Assembly: GCA_905188085.1 (NCBI GenBank)
Contig: CAJJKN010000002.1
Coordinates: 248,001 to 312,000, forward strand
DNA length: 64,000 nucleotides
Source of the DNA: an uncultured Bacillota bacterium
Lineage (GTDB): Bacteria > Bacillota > Clostridia > Christensenellales > QAND01
Reading direction: 5' to 3'
The notes under the pieces are model-generated. The model ran no database searches. It was not told where the DNA came from and saw only the letters and a program-made list of their open reading frames with translations. A program made the translations under genes and the position numbers. This document shows positions 50,813 to 58,107 of the stretch, piece by piece. Positions within the stretch are counted from its first letter, which is position 1. Each line of letters starts with the position of its first letter.

Positions 50813-51565
50813 TCCGTTTTCGGCGGTTTGGCGCATGGATTTTAAAATTTTGCTTTCCAACCTTGACACCTGCACCTGCGAAATGCCCAGCACGCCCGCC
50901 ACCTCGGTTTGGGTTTTGTCCATAAAATAGCGCAGGAGAATGACCTGCCGTTCGCGCGGGGCCAGGTGAAAGATCAATTCGCGGAGCAAAACGCGGTCTA
51001 TGGCCATTTCGTCCTCTTTTGCTGAGGCGCCCAGGCAGTGTTCCAAAGAAAGCGGCCGCCCGTTTTCATCGTTGAGCGGCGCTTGCAGCGAGGCGGGCTG
51101 CCTTGCCGCCTCCATGGCCAGCGAAATATCCTCCGGCGTGCAGCCCAGCGCACCGGCAATTTCGGCAATGCCGGGTTCCCGACCGGTTTGGGCCGCAATT
51201 TCCCGGCGGTATTTGATGGCCTTGGCGTATAGCTGTTTTACCGGGCGCGCCACTTTTACCGCGCCGTCATCCCGCAAAAAGCGGCGGATTTCCCCCATGA
51301 TCAGCGGCACGGCATAGGTGGAAAACCGCACGTTATACGCCGTTTGATAGCCGTTGATGGCCTTCACCAGGCCCATGCACCCCAGCTGAAACAGATCGTC
51401 ATATTCATAGCCGCGGTGCAAAAAGCGCTTGACCACGCTTTTGACAAGCGCGGTATGCTCATACACCAGCGCCTCGCGCGCGGTTTCGTCGCCCGCCTGC
51501 GCTTTTTGGAGAAGCGATAGGGTCTTTTCATGCAGGGCCAGGTTTTTTTCTGCCCGGTCAGTCAT
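50810..51565 (-). CDS. sigF: RNA polymerase sigma-F factor (SpoIIAC)
   Basis: A 251-residue forespore sigma factor. Region 2 (YEYDDLFQLGCMGLVKAING, FSTYAVPLIMGEIRRFLRDD) binds the -10; region 3 (VARPVKQLYAKAIKYRREI) and region 4 (LAPRERQVILLRYFMDKTQT, VAGVLGISQVQVSRLESKIL) follow. Region 2.2-2.4 and the spoIIAA-spoIIAB context identify sigma-F rather than sigma-G. ATG 51563-51565 overlaps the end of spoIIAB; the ATG just before it is equally possible. Confidence 0.96.
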   Translation of the reverse strand: MTDRAEKNLALHEKTLSLLQKAQAGDETAREALVYEHTALVKSVVKRFLHRGYEYDDLFQLGCMGLVKAINGYQTAYNVRFSTYAVPLIMGEIRRFLRDDGAVKVARPVKQLYAKAIKYRREIAAQTGREPGIAEIAGALGCTPEDISLAMEAARQPASLQAPLNDENGRPLSLEHCLGASAKEDEMAIDRVLLRELIFHLAPRERQVILLRYFMDKTQTEVAGVLGISQVQVSRLESKILKSMRQTAENG

Positions 51566-51998
51566 CATCCGCAACATCTGCGCCAAAAGCGCGCTTTTTC
51601 ATCGTAACGCGCGTGCCTTTTCCCGGGGCGCTTTCCACGGTAAGCGAATCCATAAACGCCTCCATCACGGCAAAGCCCATGCCGCTGCGCTCTTCTCTGG
51701 GGCCGGTGGTATAAAAGGGCTGGCGCGCCTTTTCCACATCCGCAATGCCGACGCCGCTGTCTTCGATGACAACGGTCATCTCGTCGTTTTGCAAAATGCA
51801 GGTCATTTTCACCCGGCCGCCGTTTTCCCGATAGCCGTGGACGATGGCGTTGGTAACGGCCTCGGAAACGGCGGTTTTCACATCCGCCATGGTTTCCAGC
51901 GTCGGGTTCAGCTGGGAAAAGAAGGCGCCGGCGGTTACCCTGGCAAACGCTTCGTTTTGGCTCTGTGCCTCAAAGATCAGTTCCATTTTGTTTTTCAT
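51558..51998 (-). CDS. spoIIAB: Anti-sigma F factor SpoIIAB
   Basis: A 146-residue GHKL-fold serine kinase that holds sigma-F inactive and phosphorylates SpoIIAA. N box KTAVSEAVTNAIVHGYRENG near residue 45, G1 box VIEDSGVGIADVEKAR, and G2 box RSGMGFAVMEAFMDSL. ATG 51996-51998 overlaps the spoIIAA stop (ATGA), coupling their translation. Confidence 0.97.
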   Translation of the reverse strand: MKNKMELIFEAQSQNEAFARVTAGAFFSQLNPTLETMADVKTAVSEAVTNAIVHGYRENGGRVKMTCILQNDEMTVVIEDSGVGIADVEKARQPFYTTGPREERSGMGFAVMEAFMDSLTVESAPGKGTRVTMKKRAFGADVADDD

Positions 51999-52324
51999 CC
52001 CACTTGCCCCCGTTTCCCATCCGCACGTTTCAAAATTTGAAACAGGCCGGACAACTGCATCACCTTTTCTATGCTCTTGTTCATATGACATACGCTGACA
52101 ACCCCACCTTTTGCTTTCATTCGCTTATACCGCCCCATCAATACGCCAATGCCGCTGGAATCCATCATCGTCAAATCCTTTAGATCCAGCCGCAATTCCT
52201 TGATTTCGGCATTGTTCAAATACTGATCCAGTTCTTTGGCCAGTTTGGGCGCGGCGGCATGGTCCAGTTCGCCGATTAAACGAACAACGGTAACCCCGCC
52301 CCGCCGTTTGGCTGTTGTTTTCAT
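51995..52324 (-). CDS. spoIIAA: Anti-sigma F factor antagonist SpoIIAA
   Basis: A 109-residue STAS-domain protein. Unphosphorylated SpoIIAA frees sigma-F from SpoIIAB. The phosphorylatable serine is in LTMMDSSGIGVLMGRYKRMK (Ser56/Ser57). Start at ATG 52322-52324 after GGGGGCAAG; the longer open frame covers the promoter. First gene of the spoIIA operon; the phosphatase SpoIIE is not in the window. Confidence 0.97.
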   Translation of the reverse strand: MKTTAKRRGGVTVVRLIGELDHAAAPKLAKELDQYLNNAEIKELRLDLKDLTMMDSSGIGVLMGRYKRMKAKGGVVSVCHMNKSIEKVMQLSGLFQILKRADGKRGQVG

Positions 52325-52358
52325 TTGCTTGCCCCCTTTTAGGTTCCTTCCGTTATAG

Positions 52359-52386
52359 TTTCTGTTTGCCCTATGGGTTTCCCTTT
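52359..52386 (-). promoter_or_regulatory. Sigma-H-like promoter of spoIIA
   Basis: AAAGGGAAA at 52378-52386, 12-bp spacer, ACAGAAA at 52359-52365 on the minus strand; the Bacillus sigma-H consensus is about RNAGGAWWW, 11-12 bp, RNNGAAT. One mismatch in each element. It gives a 25-nt leader to spoIIAA. Confidence 0.5.
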
Positions 52387-52432
52387 GACGAAATTTGTCT
52401 TGTTTTCTGTAAGTATTGCCAATTTTGTCGAA
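52386..52432. promoter_or_regulatory. Spo0A boxes between spoIIAA and the second PBP gene
   Basis: A perfect 0A box TGTCGAA at 52426-52432 and a one-mismatch box TGACGAA at 52386-52392 in the same orientation. The second touches the -35 of the spoIIA promoter, the first lies 40 bp upstream of it; the Bacillus spoIIA promoter has a similar set of boxes for activation by phosphorylated Spo0A. Confidence 0.55.
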
Positions 52433-52455
52433 TGTATACATAAAATAAAAAAGTT

Positions 52456-52492
52456 GGCAAATTTGCCTTATTTTGCCTGCGGCCTGTTATAA
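52456..52492 (+). promoter_or_regulatory. Candidate promoter and operator-like palindrome of the second PBP gene
   Basis: The perfect 12-bp palindrome GGCAAATTTGCC at 52456-52467 overlaps the -35 TTGCCT at 52463-52468; an 18-bp spacer follows, then TTATAA at 52487-52492. A weaker sigma-F-type reading (GTATA at 52434-52438, GGCAAATTT at 52456-52464) is also possible. Confidence 0.4.
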
Positions 52493-52521
52493 CAAGCCCG
52501 CCGCCCGGGCATACTGGTTGT

Positions 52522-54843
52522 ATGGCAAACAAACGAGAAAAAACGCGTGCGCCAAAACCGCGCACCCCATCCCAACACACAAAAACGGTGCTGTTGTTTT
52601 TGCTGATCGCGCTGTTGTGCACAGGCGCGTTTGCAGCGTCGTATCTTTGCAGTTTGGACATCGCTTCCAAGCTAGATCCGCAAAAGATTTACGGCGTGGC
52701 GCAATCCACCCTGGTATACGACAAAGACGGCAATGTGGCGGCCAACATACACGGCACGGAGGACCGCGTGTGGCTTTCGCTGGATCAGATTCCGGAGAAT
52801 ATGAAAAACGCCGTCATCGCCGCGGAGGACGTGCGGTTTTATTCGCATAACGGGGTGGACGTCAAGCGCATCTTCGGCGCGCTTTGGCAGGATTTAAAGG
52901 CAGGCTCGCTGGACCAGGGGGCCTCCACGCTGACCCAGCAGCTGATCAAAAACAGCATGCTGAGCCGGGAAAAGACCTTTTCCCGCAAAATTGAAGAGGC
53001 GCTGTTGTCCATTGAATTGGAACGGCGCTACACCAAAGACGAGATTTTGGAAATGTATTTAAACTATAACTATTTCGGCGCGGGCGCTTACGGCATTGAG
53101 GCCGCGGCGCAGACGTATTTCGGCGTTTCCGCCCGGGCCTTATCGCTGGATCAATGCGCGCTGCTGGCCGGGATTTTAAAATCCTCCGCCAACTATGCCC
53201 CGCACCGAAAGCCGGAAAACGCGCTAAAGCGCAGAAACCTCGTGCTTTCGCAGATGGAAAAATACGGCTATATTACAGCCGAGCAGGCGGCAAATGCCAA
53301 AGCGCAGCCGCTCACCCTGCATATGGCGCAGCAGACAAACGCCTACGGCTGGTATGTGGACCAAAGCCTGGAGGAAGCGGCGGAAAAGCTCGGCATTTCG
53401 TATGATGATTTGCACAAGGGCGGCTACCGCATTTATACGGCGATGGACAGCAAGCTGCAATCCACCGCGGAGGCGCTGTTTTCCGAAGAGGCAAACTTTC
53501 CCAAAGCCGCAAAAGACGGCACCCTGCCCCAGGCGGCGCTGTGCGTGGTGCGCCCCGGCACAGGGCAAATCTGCGCGATGGTGGGCGGGCGCAAATATGA
53601 AGTGCAGCGCGGGCTGAACCGGGCGGCCAACGTGCGCAGGCAGCCGGGCAGCGTGACAAAGCCGCTGATCGTCTACGCCCCGGCGCTGGAAAGCGGGCTG
53701 TATACCGCGGCCAGCGTGTTAAACGACGAGCCCATGGACTTTGACGGCTATAAACCAAAAAACTTTGGCAATAAATATTACGGCAAAGTGACGCTGCGCA
53801 CGGCGGTGGCAAAATCGTTGAATGTGCCGGCGGTCAGCATTGTAAACACGCTGGGCGTTGAAACGGTGCAGGCGTTTGCGCAAAAGGCGGGCCTGCCGCT
53901 TACCGACAGCGACGCGGGGCTGAGCATGGCGCTGGGCGGGCTGAAAAGCGGGTTTTCGCCGTTGGAAATTGCAAGCGGGTATGCCATGGTGGCCGACGGC
54001 GGGATGTACCATGCGCCGCACACCGTTTTGCGCATAGAAAACAGCGCGGGAACCCTTTTATACCAGACCGAAGAAACCGGTACCCGCGCCATGAGCGAAG
54101 ACAACAGCTTTATTTTAAGCGATATTTTGCGCAGCACCGTGGAGGAAGGAACGGGCAAAAAGCTGGCTGTGCCCCATGTGCCGCTGGCCGGGAAAACCGG
54201 CACCAACGACTATGAAGGCGTGGGCAACCGTGACATCTGGTGTGCGGCGTATAATCCGGATTTTGCCGCCGTGGTTTGGATGGGGTATGACGAAACGGAC
54301 AAAGCGCATTGCCTGCCCGCCTCCGCTACGGGCGGCAGCTATCCGGCAAAGCTGCTGCAGGCGCTGTATGCCGCCTATTATGACGGGCAGACAGGGCCGT
54401 GGTTTGCCCAGCCGCCAACGGTGGAAAAGGTGAATTTTGTAAAATCCGCGCTAAACAAGGGCGAAACGGTGCTAGCCAACAGCCCGGACGAAAAGGATGT
54501 TTACAGCGAATACATCGCCCAAAAGCAGGCAGCGGCCATGAAGCAGACCACCTACGGCGCGGCCGTGCTGCAATTTTCCGTATCCTGCAACGCCGAAGGC
54601 AAGCCGGTATTGACCTTTTTGCCCAGCAGCGCCATTGCCCGCTATCAGGTGATCCGCCAAACCGGGCAAACCGAAACCGTGCTGGATACCCTTTCCTACG
54701 CCATGCAGATTTCCTATATCGACCGCACAGCGCCGATGGAACAGCCCGTGCAATATTACATTCGGCCGGTGGACAGCGAAGGCCGCCCCACCGGCACGCC
54801 CTCGCAGCGGCTGTATATCCGCCCGATGGTGCCGCAGCCGTAA
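52522..54843 (+). CDS. Class A penicillin-binding protein with C-terminal FN3-like domain
   Basis: A 773-residue bifunctional peptidoglycan synthase, second in the window. Membrane helix at about residues 22-42; glycosyltransferase (IAAEDVRFYSHNGVDVKR, GASTLTQQLIKNSMLSREKT); transpeptidase with Ser in RRQPGSVTKPLIVYAP, SLN in AKSLNVPAVS, and KTG in LAGKTGTNDYEG. The last 90 residues look like a fibronectin III-type beta domain (ARYQVIRQTGQTETVLD ... VQYYIRPVDSEGRPTG). No good ribosome site precedes the ATG. It is divergent from spoIIA and shares its control region, so a role in septal or forespore wall synthesis is likely. Confidence 0.93.
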   Translation: MANKREKTRAPKPRTPSQHTKTVLLFLLIALLCTGAFAASYLCSLDIASKLDPQKIYGVAQSTLVYDKDGNVAANIHGTEDRVWLSLDQIPENMKNAVIAAEDVRFYSHNGVDVKRIFGALWQDLKAGSLDQGASTLTQQLIKNSMLSREKTFSRKIEEALLSIELERRYTKDEILEMYLNYNYFGAGAYGIEAAAQTYFGVSARALSLDQCALLAGILKSSANYAPHRKPENALKRRNLVLSQMEKYGYITAEQAANAKAQPLTLHMAQQTNAYGWYVDQSLEEAAEKLGISYDDLHKGGYRIYTAMDSKLQSTAEALFSEEANFPKAAKDGTLPQAALCVVRPGTGQICAMVGGRKYEVQRGLNRAANVRRQPGSVTKPLIVYAPALESGLYTAASVLNDEPMDFDGYKPKNFGNKYYGKVTLRTAVAKSLNVPAVSIVNTLGVETVQAFAQKAGLPLTDSDAGLSMALGGLKSGFSPLEIASGYAMVADGGMYHAPHTVLRIENSAGTLLYQTEETGTRAMSEDNSFILSDILRSTVEEGTGKKLAVPHVPLAGKTGTNDYEGVGNRDIWCAAYNPDFAAVVWMGYDETDKAHCLPASATGGSYPAKLLQALYAAYYDGQTGPWFAQPPTVEKVNFVKSALNKGETVLANSPDEKDVYSEYIAQKQAAAMKQTTYGAAVLQFSVSCNAEGKPVLTFLPSSAIARYQVIRQTGQTETVLDTLSYAMQISYIDRTAPMEQPVQYYIRPVDSEGRPTGTPSQRLYIRPMVPQP

Positions 54844-54871
54844 TAACGGCGCCCCGCGGCAAACGCAAACA

Positions 54872-54903
54872 GAGGCTCTGCAAAACGCAGGGCCTTTTTT
54901 GTT
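54872..54903 (+). terminator. Terminator after the second PBP gene
   Basis: AGGCTCTGC / GCAGGGCCT stem (one T-G pair), 5-nt loop, TTTTTTG. Confidence 0.8.
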
Positions 54904-55543
54904 TGGTATAGCAGGGCGGAAAGTGTGCTATAAACTACGGAGGAAATTTAGCACGCCGAATTTGGACAGGCAAGACGGACGGAACCGGCGCCTGCCTTCT
55001 GCGGGCGCCCGGACAACAACAGTGTTTTTCTCTTACAAAAAACCGCTTCGTAAAATAAGGACGTCGGCGCGGTGATTTGGCGCGGCATATCTGAACAGAC
55101 GCTTTGCAAGGCAATGCAAAAGGATGAAACAGAGGCTTTCCCTAGGAGACGTGTGGAAAAACGATGGCCCGGCGGGATAAGCGCCGATGCGGCGGCGTGT
55201 TTTTCCGGCACAGCATATGCGCCAATGATCTGCGGCAGAACGCGACAGGCTTTTTGTCCATAGGTCAACGGGCTTTGGAGCAAAAGCGCCGCGGTTTGCC
55301 AAAGGCTGCCTCTCTTCCTGCAAAAAGAAATGATGGGAACAAGCCTCTTGTATGGATGCGCCGTTGCCAAAAAAGGGCCATGGGGGTGCACTAAGGGGTT
55401 TGGCAGCGCGAAAAAAGCAGCCGTGGGCACGATGTATTGAACTTGGGCGTGTGTGCCTGTGCCCCGGCCTGTTTTGCGGGCGGCGTTTTTTCTATAAAAC
55501 AGGGCAGCGCAAGTCTCCGCTCTGCGGTTTGCCAAAAGATGAA
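54904..55543. other. Gene-free region between the PBP and acetyltransferase genes
   Basis: About 640 bp between convergent transcription units. A minus-strand frame of 203 codons (54948-55559) is open but has no ribosome site, odd composition (rich in Cys, Arg, Pro, Ser) and crosses the terminator of the next gene. I consider it non-coding. Confidence 0.55.
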
Positions 55544-55575
55544 AAAGGCACAACCTCACAAAGAGATTGTGCCGA
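55544..55575 (-). terminator. Terminator after the acetyltransferase gene
   Basis: GGCACAA / TTGTGCC stem with a 13-nt loop, then TTTTT on the minus strand. A second hairpin, GGCCGC / GCGGCC with T run on the plus strand, lies at 55594-55615. Confidence 0.7.
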
Positions 55576-55628
55576 AAGAATTTCAGTTGGTATGGCCGCG
55601 GCTGCGGCCTTTTCTTCGTTTGAACGGA

Positions 55629-56822
55629 TTAAAAATGATCTGCCATATACACGGCTTTTTCCGGGAAAACGACTTGAAATTGAGAGAGTTTTTCCGGCGC
55701 GTGCAGCGTTACCGTCGGCCGATACAGCATACAGGGCAGCGGCAATACGCCCAACACCAGCTGGGTAAAATCCGCAATATCGAGGGACAAATCAGCTTTT
55801 TCCTGCGTTTTTTCCACCGAAACAGCTCGGCCGTCTTGGTATGCCACGCGGTATACGCCGCTGTTTTCCGTGAGAAATTCATCACGAACGGCGATGGTAA
55901 ACGCGCCTTTTTCCTGCGGCATTTTACAAAGCGACAGCGCCTTTTCCACATGCAGCACGCGCGCCATATCGTGGGTGATCATCTCTGCCTTTGCCAAATC
56001 AGAATTGGGCAGATAGAGATGAAACTTGGCCTCGGCCGGCATTTTCAGCGTGACGTTGCGCACCTGCGCGCGCAGGCCGGAGAGAAACGACAGCATGCCA
56101 AACAGCGCATTTTGATCCAGATAATCCAGGTCCGTTACGGTAATGTCGAGGGGCTCTCCGCCATTGGGACTGAAGATGAGGTAGCCTACGGGCTTGTCCT
56201 GCGCATCGTAAAACACATAGCGATAATCTTTATGGATATACGGATCGCCGCCCATCATCTTTTTCCATTGGCGCGGCGTACGCATCAGCGCCATGTTATA
56301 CCGGCGGGAAGCGGCGTTGTGCACGGCGTCAAAGGCGTCCACGCCGTCTTCAAGCTGGTGCAGGCGGGCGCAAAACGGCGCTTTGGCATAGGGCATCAGC
56401 TGCTCCAGCGCTACGGTATGGCGGCAAACGCGGTTTGCCTTGGCATAGCCAAACTGCTGATAATACGGCTGGGAAAACGGGCTTAATACGGAAAACACCT
56501 TGCCCTGTTCCCTGCTTTCGGACAAAATGGCCCGCAAAATCTCCCGCACGCGGCCTTTGCCCCGGGCTTCCGGGAGGGAGGAAACGGCGGAAATGCCGCA
56601 CATGCCCACCGCGTGCCCATCGAAAAACATGGTGTAAGCAATGTCGCGCACGCGGGCGGTCATCTTATTGTTTTCATCAAAATAGGCCCATAAAGAATGG
56701 TAGATTTCCTCCGGCGCATCGGCGTCGTTTTTTTGTTCTTCGCGCACGGTGCGCAAAAACGCCACGCGCTTGATGTTGTCTGCCTCGGCATATTCTTCCG
56801 GGCGGATCCGTCTGATCGTCAT
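55629..56822 (-). CDS. Eis-like GNAT family N-acetyltransferase
   Basis: A 397-residue protein of the Eis/enhanced intracellular survival type. The N-terminal GNAT domain includes the acetyl-CoA loop SSLPEARGKGRVREILRAIL near residue 85; a second GNAT-like domain with ALMRTPRQWKKMMGG and a C-terminal sterol-carrier-type domain (ENSGVYRVAYQDGRAVSVEK, ADFTQLVLGVLPL) follow, the usual three-part Eis order. Such enzymes acetylate amines, including aminoglycosides in Mycobacterium; the substrate here is unknown. AGGAGG precedes the ATG. It lies 12 bp behind galE. Confidence 0.9.
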   Translation of the reverse strand: MTIRRIRPEEYAEADNIKRVAFLRTVREEQKNDADAPEEIYHSLWAYFDENNKMTARVRDIAYTMFFDGHAVGMCGISAVSSLPEARGKGRVREILRAILSESREQGKVFSVLSPFSQPYYQQFGYAKANRVCRHTVALEQLMPYAKAPFCARLHQLEDGVDAFDAVHNAASRRYNMALMRTPRQWKKMMGGDPYIHKDYRYVFYDAQDKPVGYLIFSPNGGEPLDITVTDLDYLDQNALFGMLSFLSGLRAQVRNVTLKMPAEAKFHLYLPNSDLAKAEMITHDMARVLHVEKALSLCKMPQEKGAFTIAVRDEFLTENSGVYRVAYQDGRAVSVEKTQEKADLSLDIADFTQLVLGVLPLPCMLYRPTVTLHAPEKLSQFQVVFPEKAVYMADHF

Positions 56823-56834
56823 AAGCGGCCTCCT

Positions 56835-57872
56835 TTATTCTGTTTCTTCCGTTGTGCTCCGATAGCCCTGCGGGTTTTTCGTTTGCCAGCGGAAGCTGTC
56901 TACACAGCACTGGCGAATGGTTCTTTTGGTGGCAAAGCCCAGTTCGCGCCGGGCCTTTTCGGCATCGGCATAGCAAACCGGCACATCGCCTGCGCGGCGG
57001 GGCGCAAATTCGTAGGGGATGTTTTGTCCGGTGGCGTCTATAAAGGCGTTTACCAATTCCAGCACGGAAACGCCGTGGCCGGTGCCGATGTTAAACACCT
57101 CCACGCCCTTATTTCTCAGCGCATAATCCACCGCCGCCACATGCGCCTCGGCCAGATCCATCACATGGATAAAATCGCGGATGCAGGTGCCGTCCGGCGT
57201 GGGATAATCGTGCCCAAAGACGGAGAGCTTTTCCCGTTTGCCCACCGCCACCTGGGAAATATACGGCATGAGGTTGTTGGGAATGCCCTCCGGGTCTTCG
57301 CCGATCAGGCCGCTTTCATGCGCGCCCACGGGGTTAAAATAGCGCAGCAGCACCAAAGACACGGAAGGATCTGCCACAGCAACGTCCTGCAAGATCTGTT
57401 CGCCCATGAGCTTTGTCCACCCGTATGGATTCGTGCAGGCCAAAGGCGCAGTTTCACACAGCGGCATTTTTGCGCGCGTGGTGTCGTACACGGTGGCGGA
57501 AGAGGAAAACACAAACGCCTTGGTGCCGAATTCCTCCATCACCTTTAACAAGCTCAGCGTGCACCCCAGGTTGTTTTGATAATAGGCCAGCGGCTTTTGC
57601 ACCGATTCGCCCACGGCCTTAAACCCGGCCCAATGAATCACGGCGTCTATCTTGTGCCGGGCAAAGAGCACGGCCAATGCCCTTTCGTCTTTGATATCCA
57701 TTTGATAAAACGGAATTTCGCAGCCGGTGATGTGTTCCACCCGTTTCAGCGCGGTTTGATTGCTGTTGGAAAGATCATCCGCCACAATCACTTTATGCCC
57801 GGCGGCCAATAAAGAGATACAAGTATGCGTACCGATATAGCCGGCCCCGCCGGAGCATAAAATCGTCGCCAT
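56835..57872 (-). CDS. galE: UDP-glucose 4-epimerase
   Basis: A 345-residue extended SDR that interconverts UDP-glucose and UDP-galactose. NAD site GGAGYIGTHTC at the N-terminus, VADDLSNSNQTAL, active-site Ser in SSSATVYD and the Tyr-X3-Lys in YGWTKLMGEQ near residue 150; C-terminal RRAGDVPVCYADAEKA is typical. No galK or galT is nearby, so it more likely feeds glycan or exopolysaccharide synthesis. GGGAGG upstream of the ATG. Cotranscribed with the acetyltransferase gene. Confidence 0.96.
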   Translation of the reverse strand: MATILCSGGAGYIGTHTCISLLAAGHKVIVADDLSNSNQTALKRVEHITGCEIPFYQMDIKDERALAVLFARHKIDAVIHWAGFKAVGESVQKPLAYYQNNLGCTLSLLKVMEEFGTKAFVFSSSATVYDTTRAKMPLCETAPLACTNPYGWTKLMGEQILQDVAVADPSVSLVLLRYFNPVGAHESGLIGEDPEGIPNNLMPYISQVAVGKREKLSVFGHDYPTPDGTCIRDFIHVMDLAEAHVAAVDYALRNKGVEVFNIGTGHGVSVLELVNAFIDATGQNIPYEFAPRRAGDVPVCYADAEKARRELGFATKRTIRQCCVDSFRWQTKNPQGYRSTTEETE

Positions 57873-57902
57873 TGTATCCGCCTCCCTTCAATATATAGAT
57901 GT

Positions 57903-57911
57903 ATTATAGCA
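57903..57911 (-). promoter_or_regulatory. Extended -10 promoter element of galE
   Basis: TGCTATAAT on the minus strand, an extended -10, 31 bp from the ATG. No good -35 element is seen. Confidence 0.5.
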
Positions 57912-57982
57912 TAGAAGACAAAGCGGATATAGGGGCGAAACAAAGAGAAAAAAAGAATTTAGGGTTGCTTTATTCTCAATTT

Positions 57983-57999
57983 TGTAATACAATCGTAAT
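57983..57999 (+). promoter_or_regulatory. WalR-like box upstream of the NlpC/P60 gene
   Basis: TGTAAT, five bases, CGTAAT. The WalR (YycF) consensus in Bacillus is two TGTWAH hexamers five bases apart; only the first base of the second half differs. It lies 63 bp before the -10. Confidence 0.45.
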
Positions 58000-58012
58000 A
58001 AATAAGGGGTTT

Positions 58013-58043
58013 GGAACGCTAAATTTTTAAAATTTGGTGTTCC
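58013..58043. repeat. Long inverted repeat upstream of the NlpC/P60 gene
   Basis: Two 15-bp arms with a one-base centre, starting GGAACGC and ending GTGTTCC, 13 of 15 positions pairing. It ends at the -35 region of the gene's promoter. Operator or hairpin; no T run follows, so not a typical terminator. Confidence 0.6.
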
Positions 58044-58067
58044 AATTGACACAATATATAGTATAAT
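58040..58067 (+). promoter_or_regulatory. Promoter of the NlpC/P60 gene
   Basis: TATAAT at 58062-58067. A consensus TTGACA occurs at 58046-58051 but only ten bases away; at the normal distance of 16 bp stands TTCCAA (58040-58045), the end of the inverted repeat. The promoter thus seems to need an activator. Confidence 0.5.
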
Positions 58068-58107
58068 AGCTTGTGTTAAAAACCTGAAGAGAAGAAAGGG
58101 AGTACCA

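Noticed and set aside
54948..55559. Minus-strand frame of 203 codons in the gap after the second PBP gene
   Set aside because: No ribosome site, unusual composition, overlaps the terminator of the upstream acetyltransferase gene, no family resemblance.
58046..58051. Consensus TTGACA before the NlpC/P60 gene as -35 element
   Set aside because: Only 10 bp from the TATAAT; too short for sigma-A. Kept as a note in the promoter entry.
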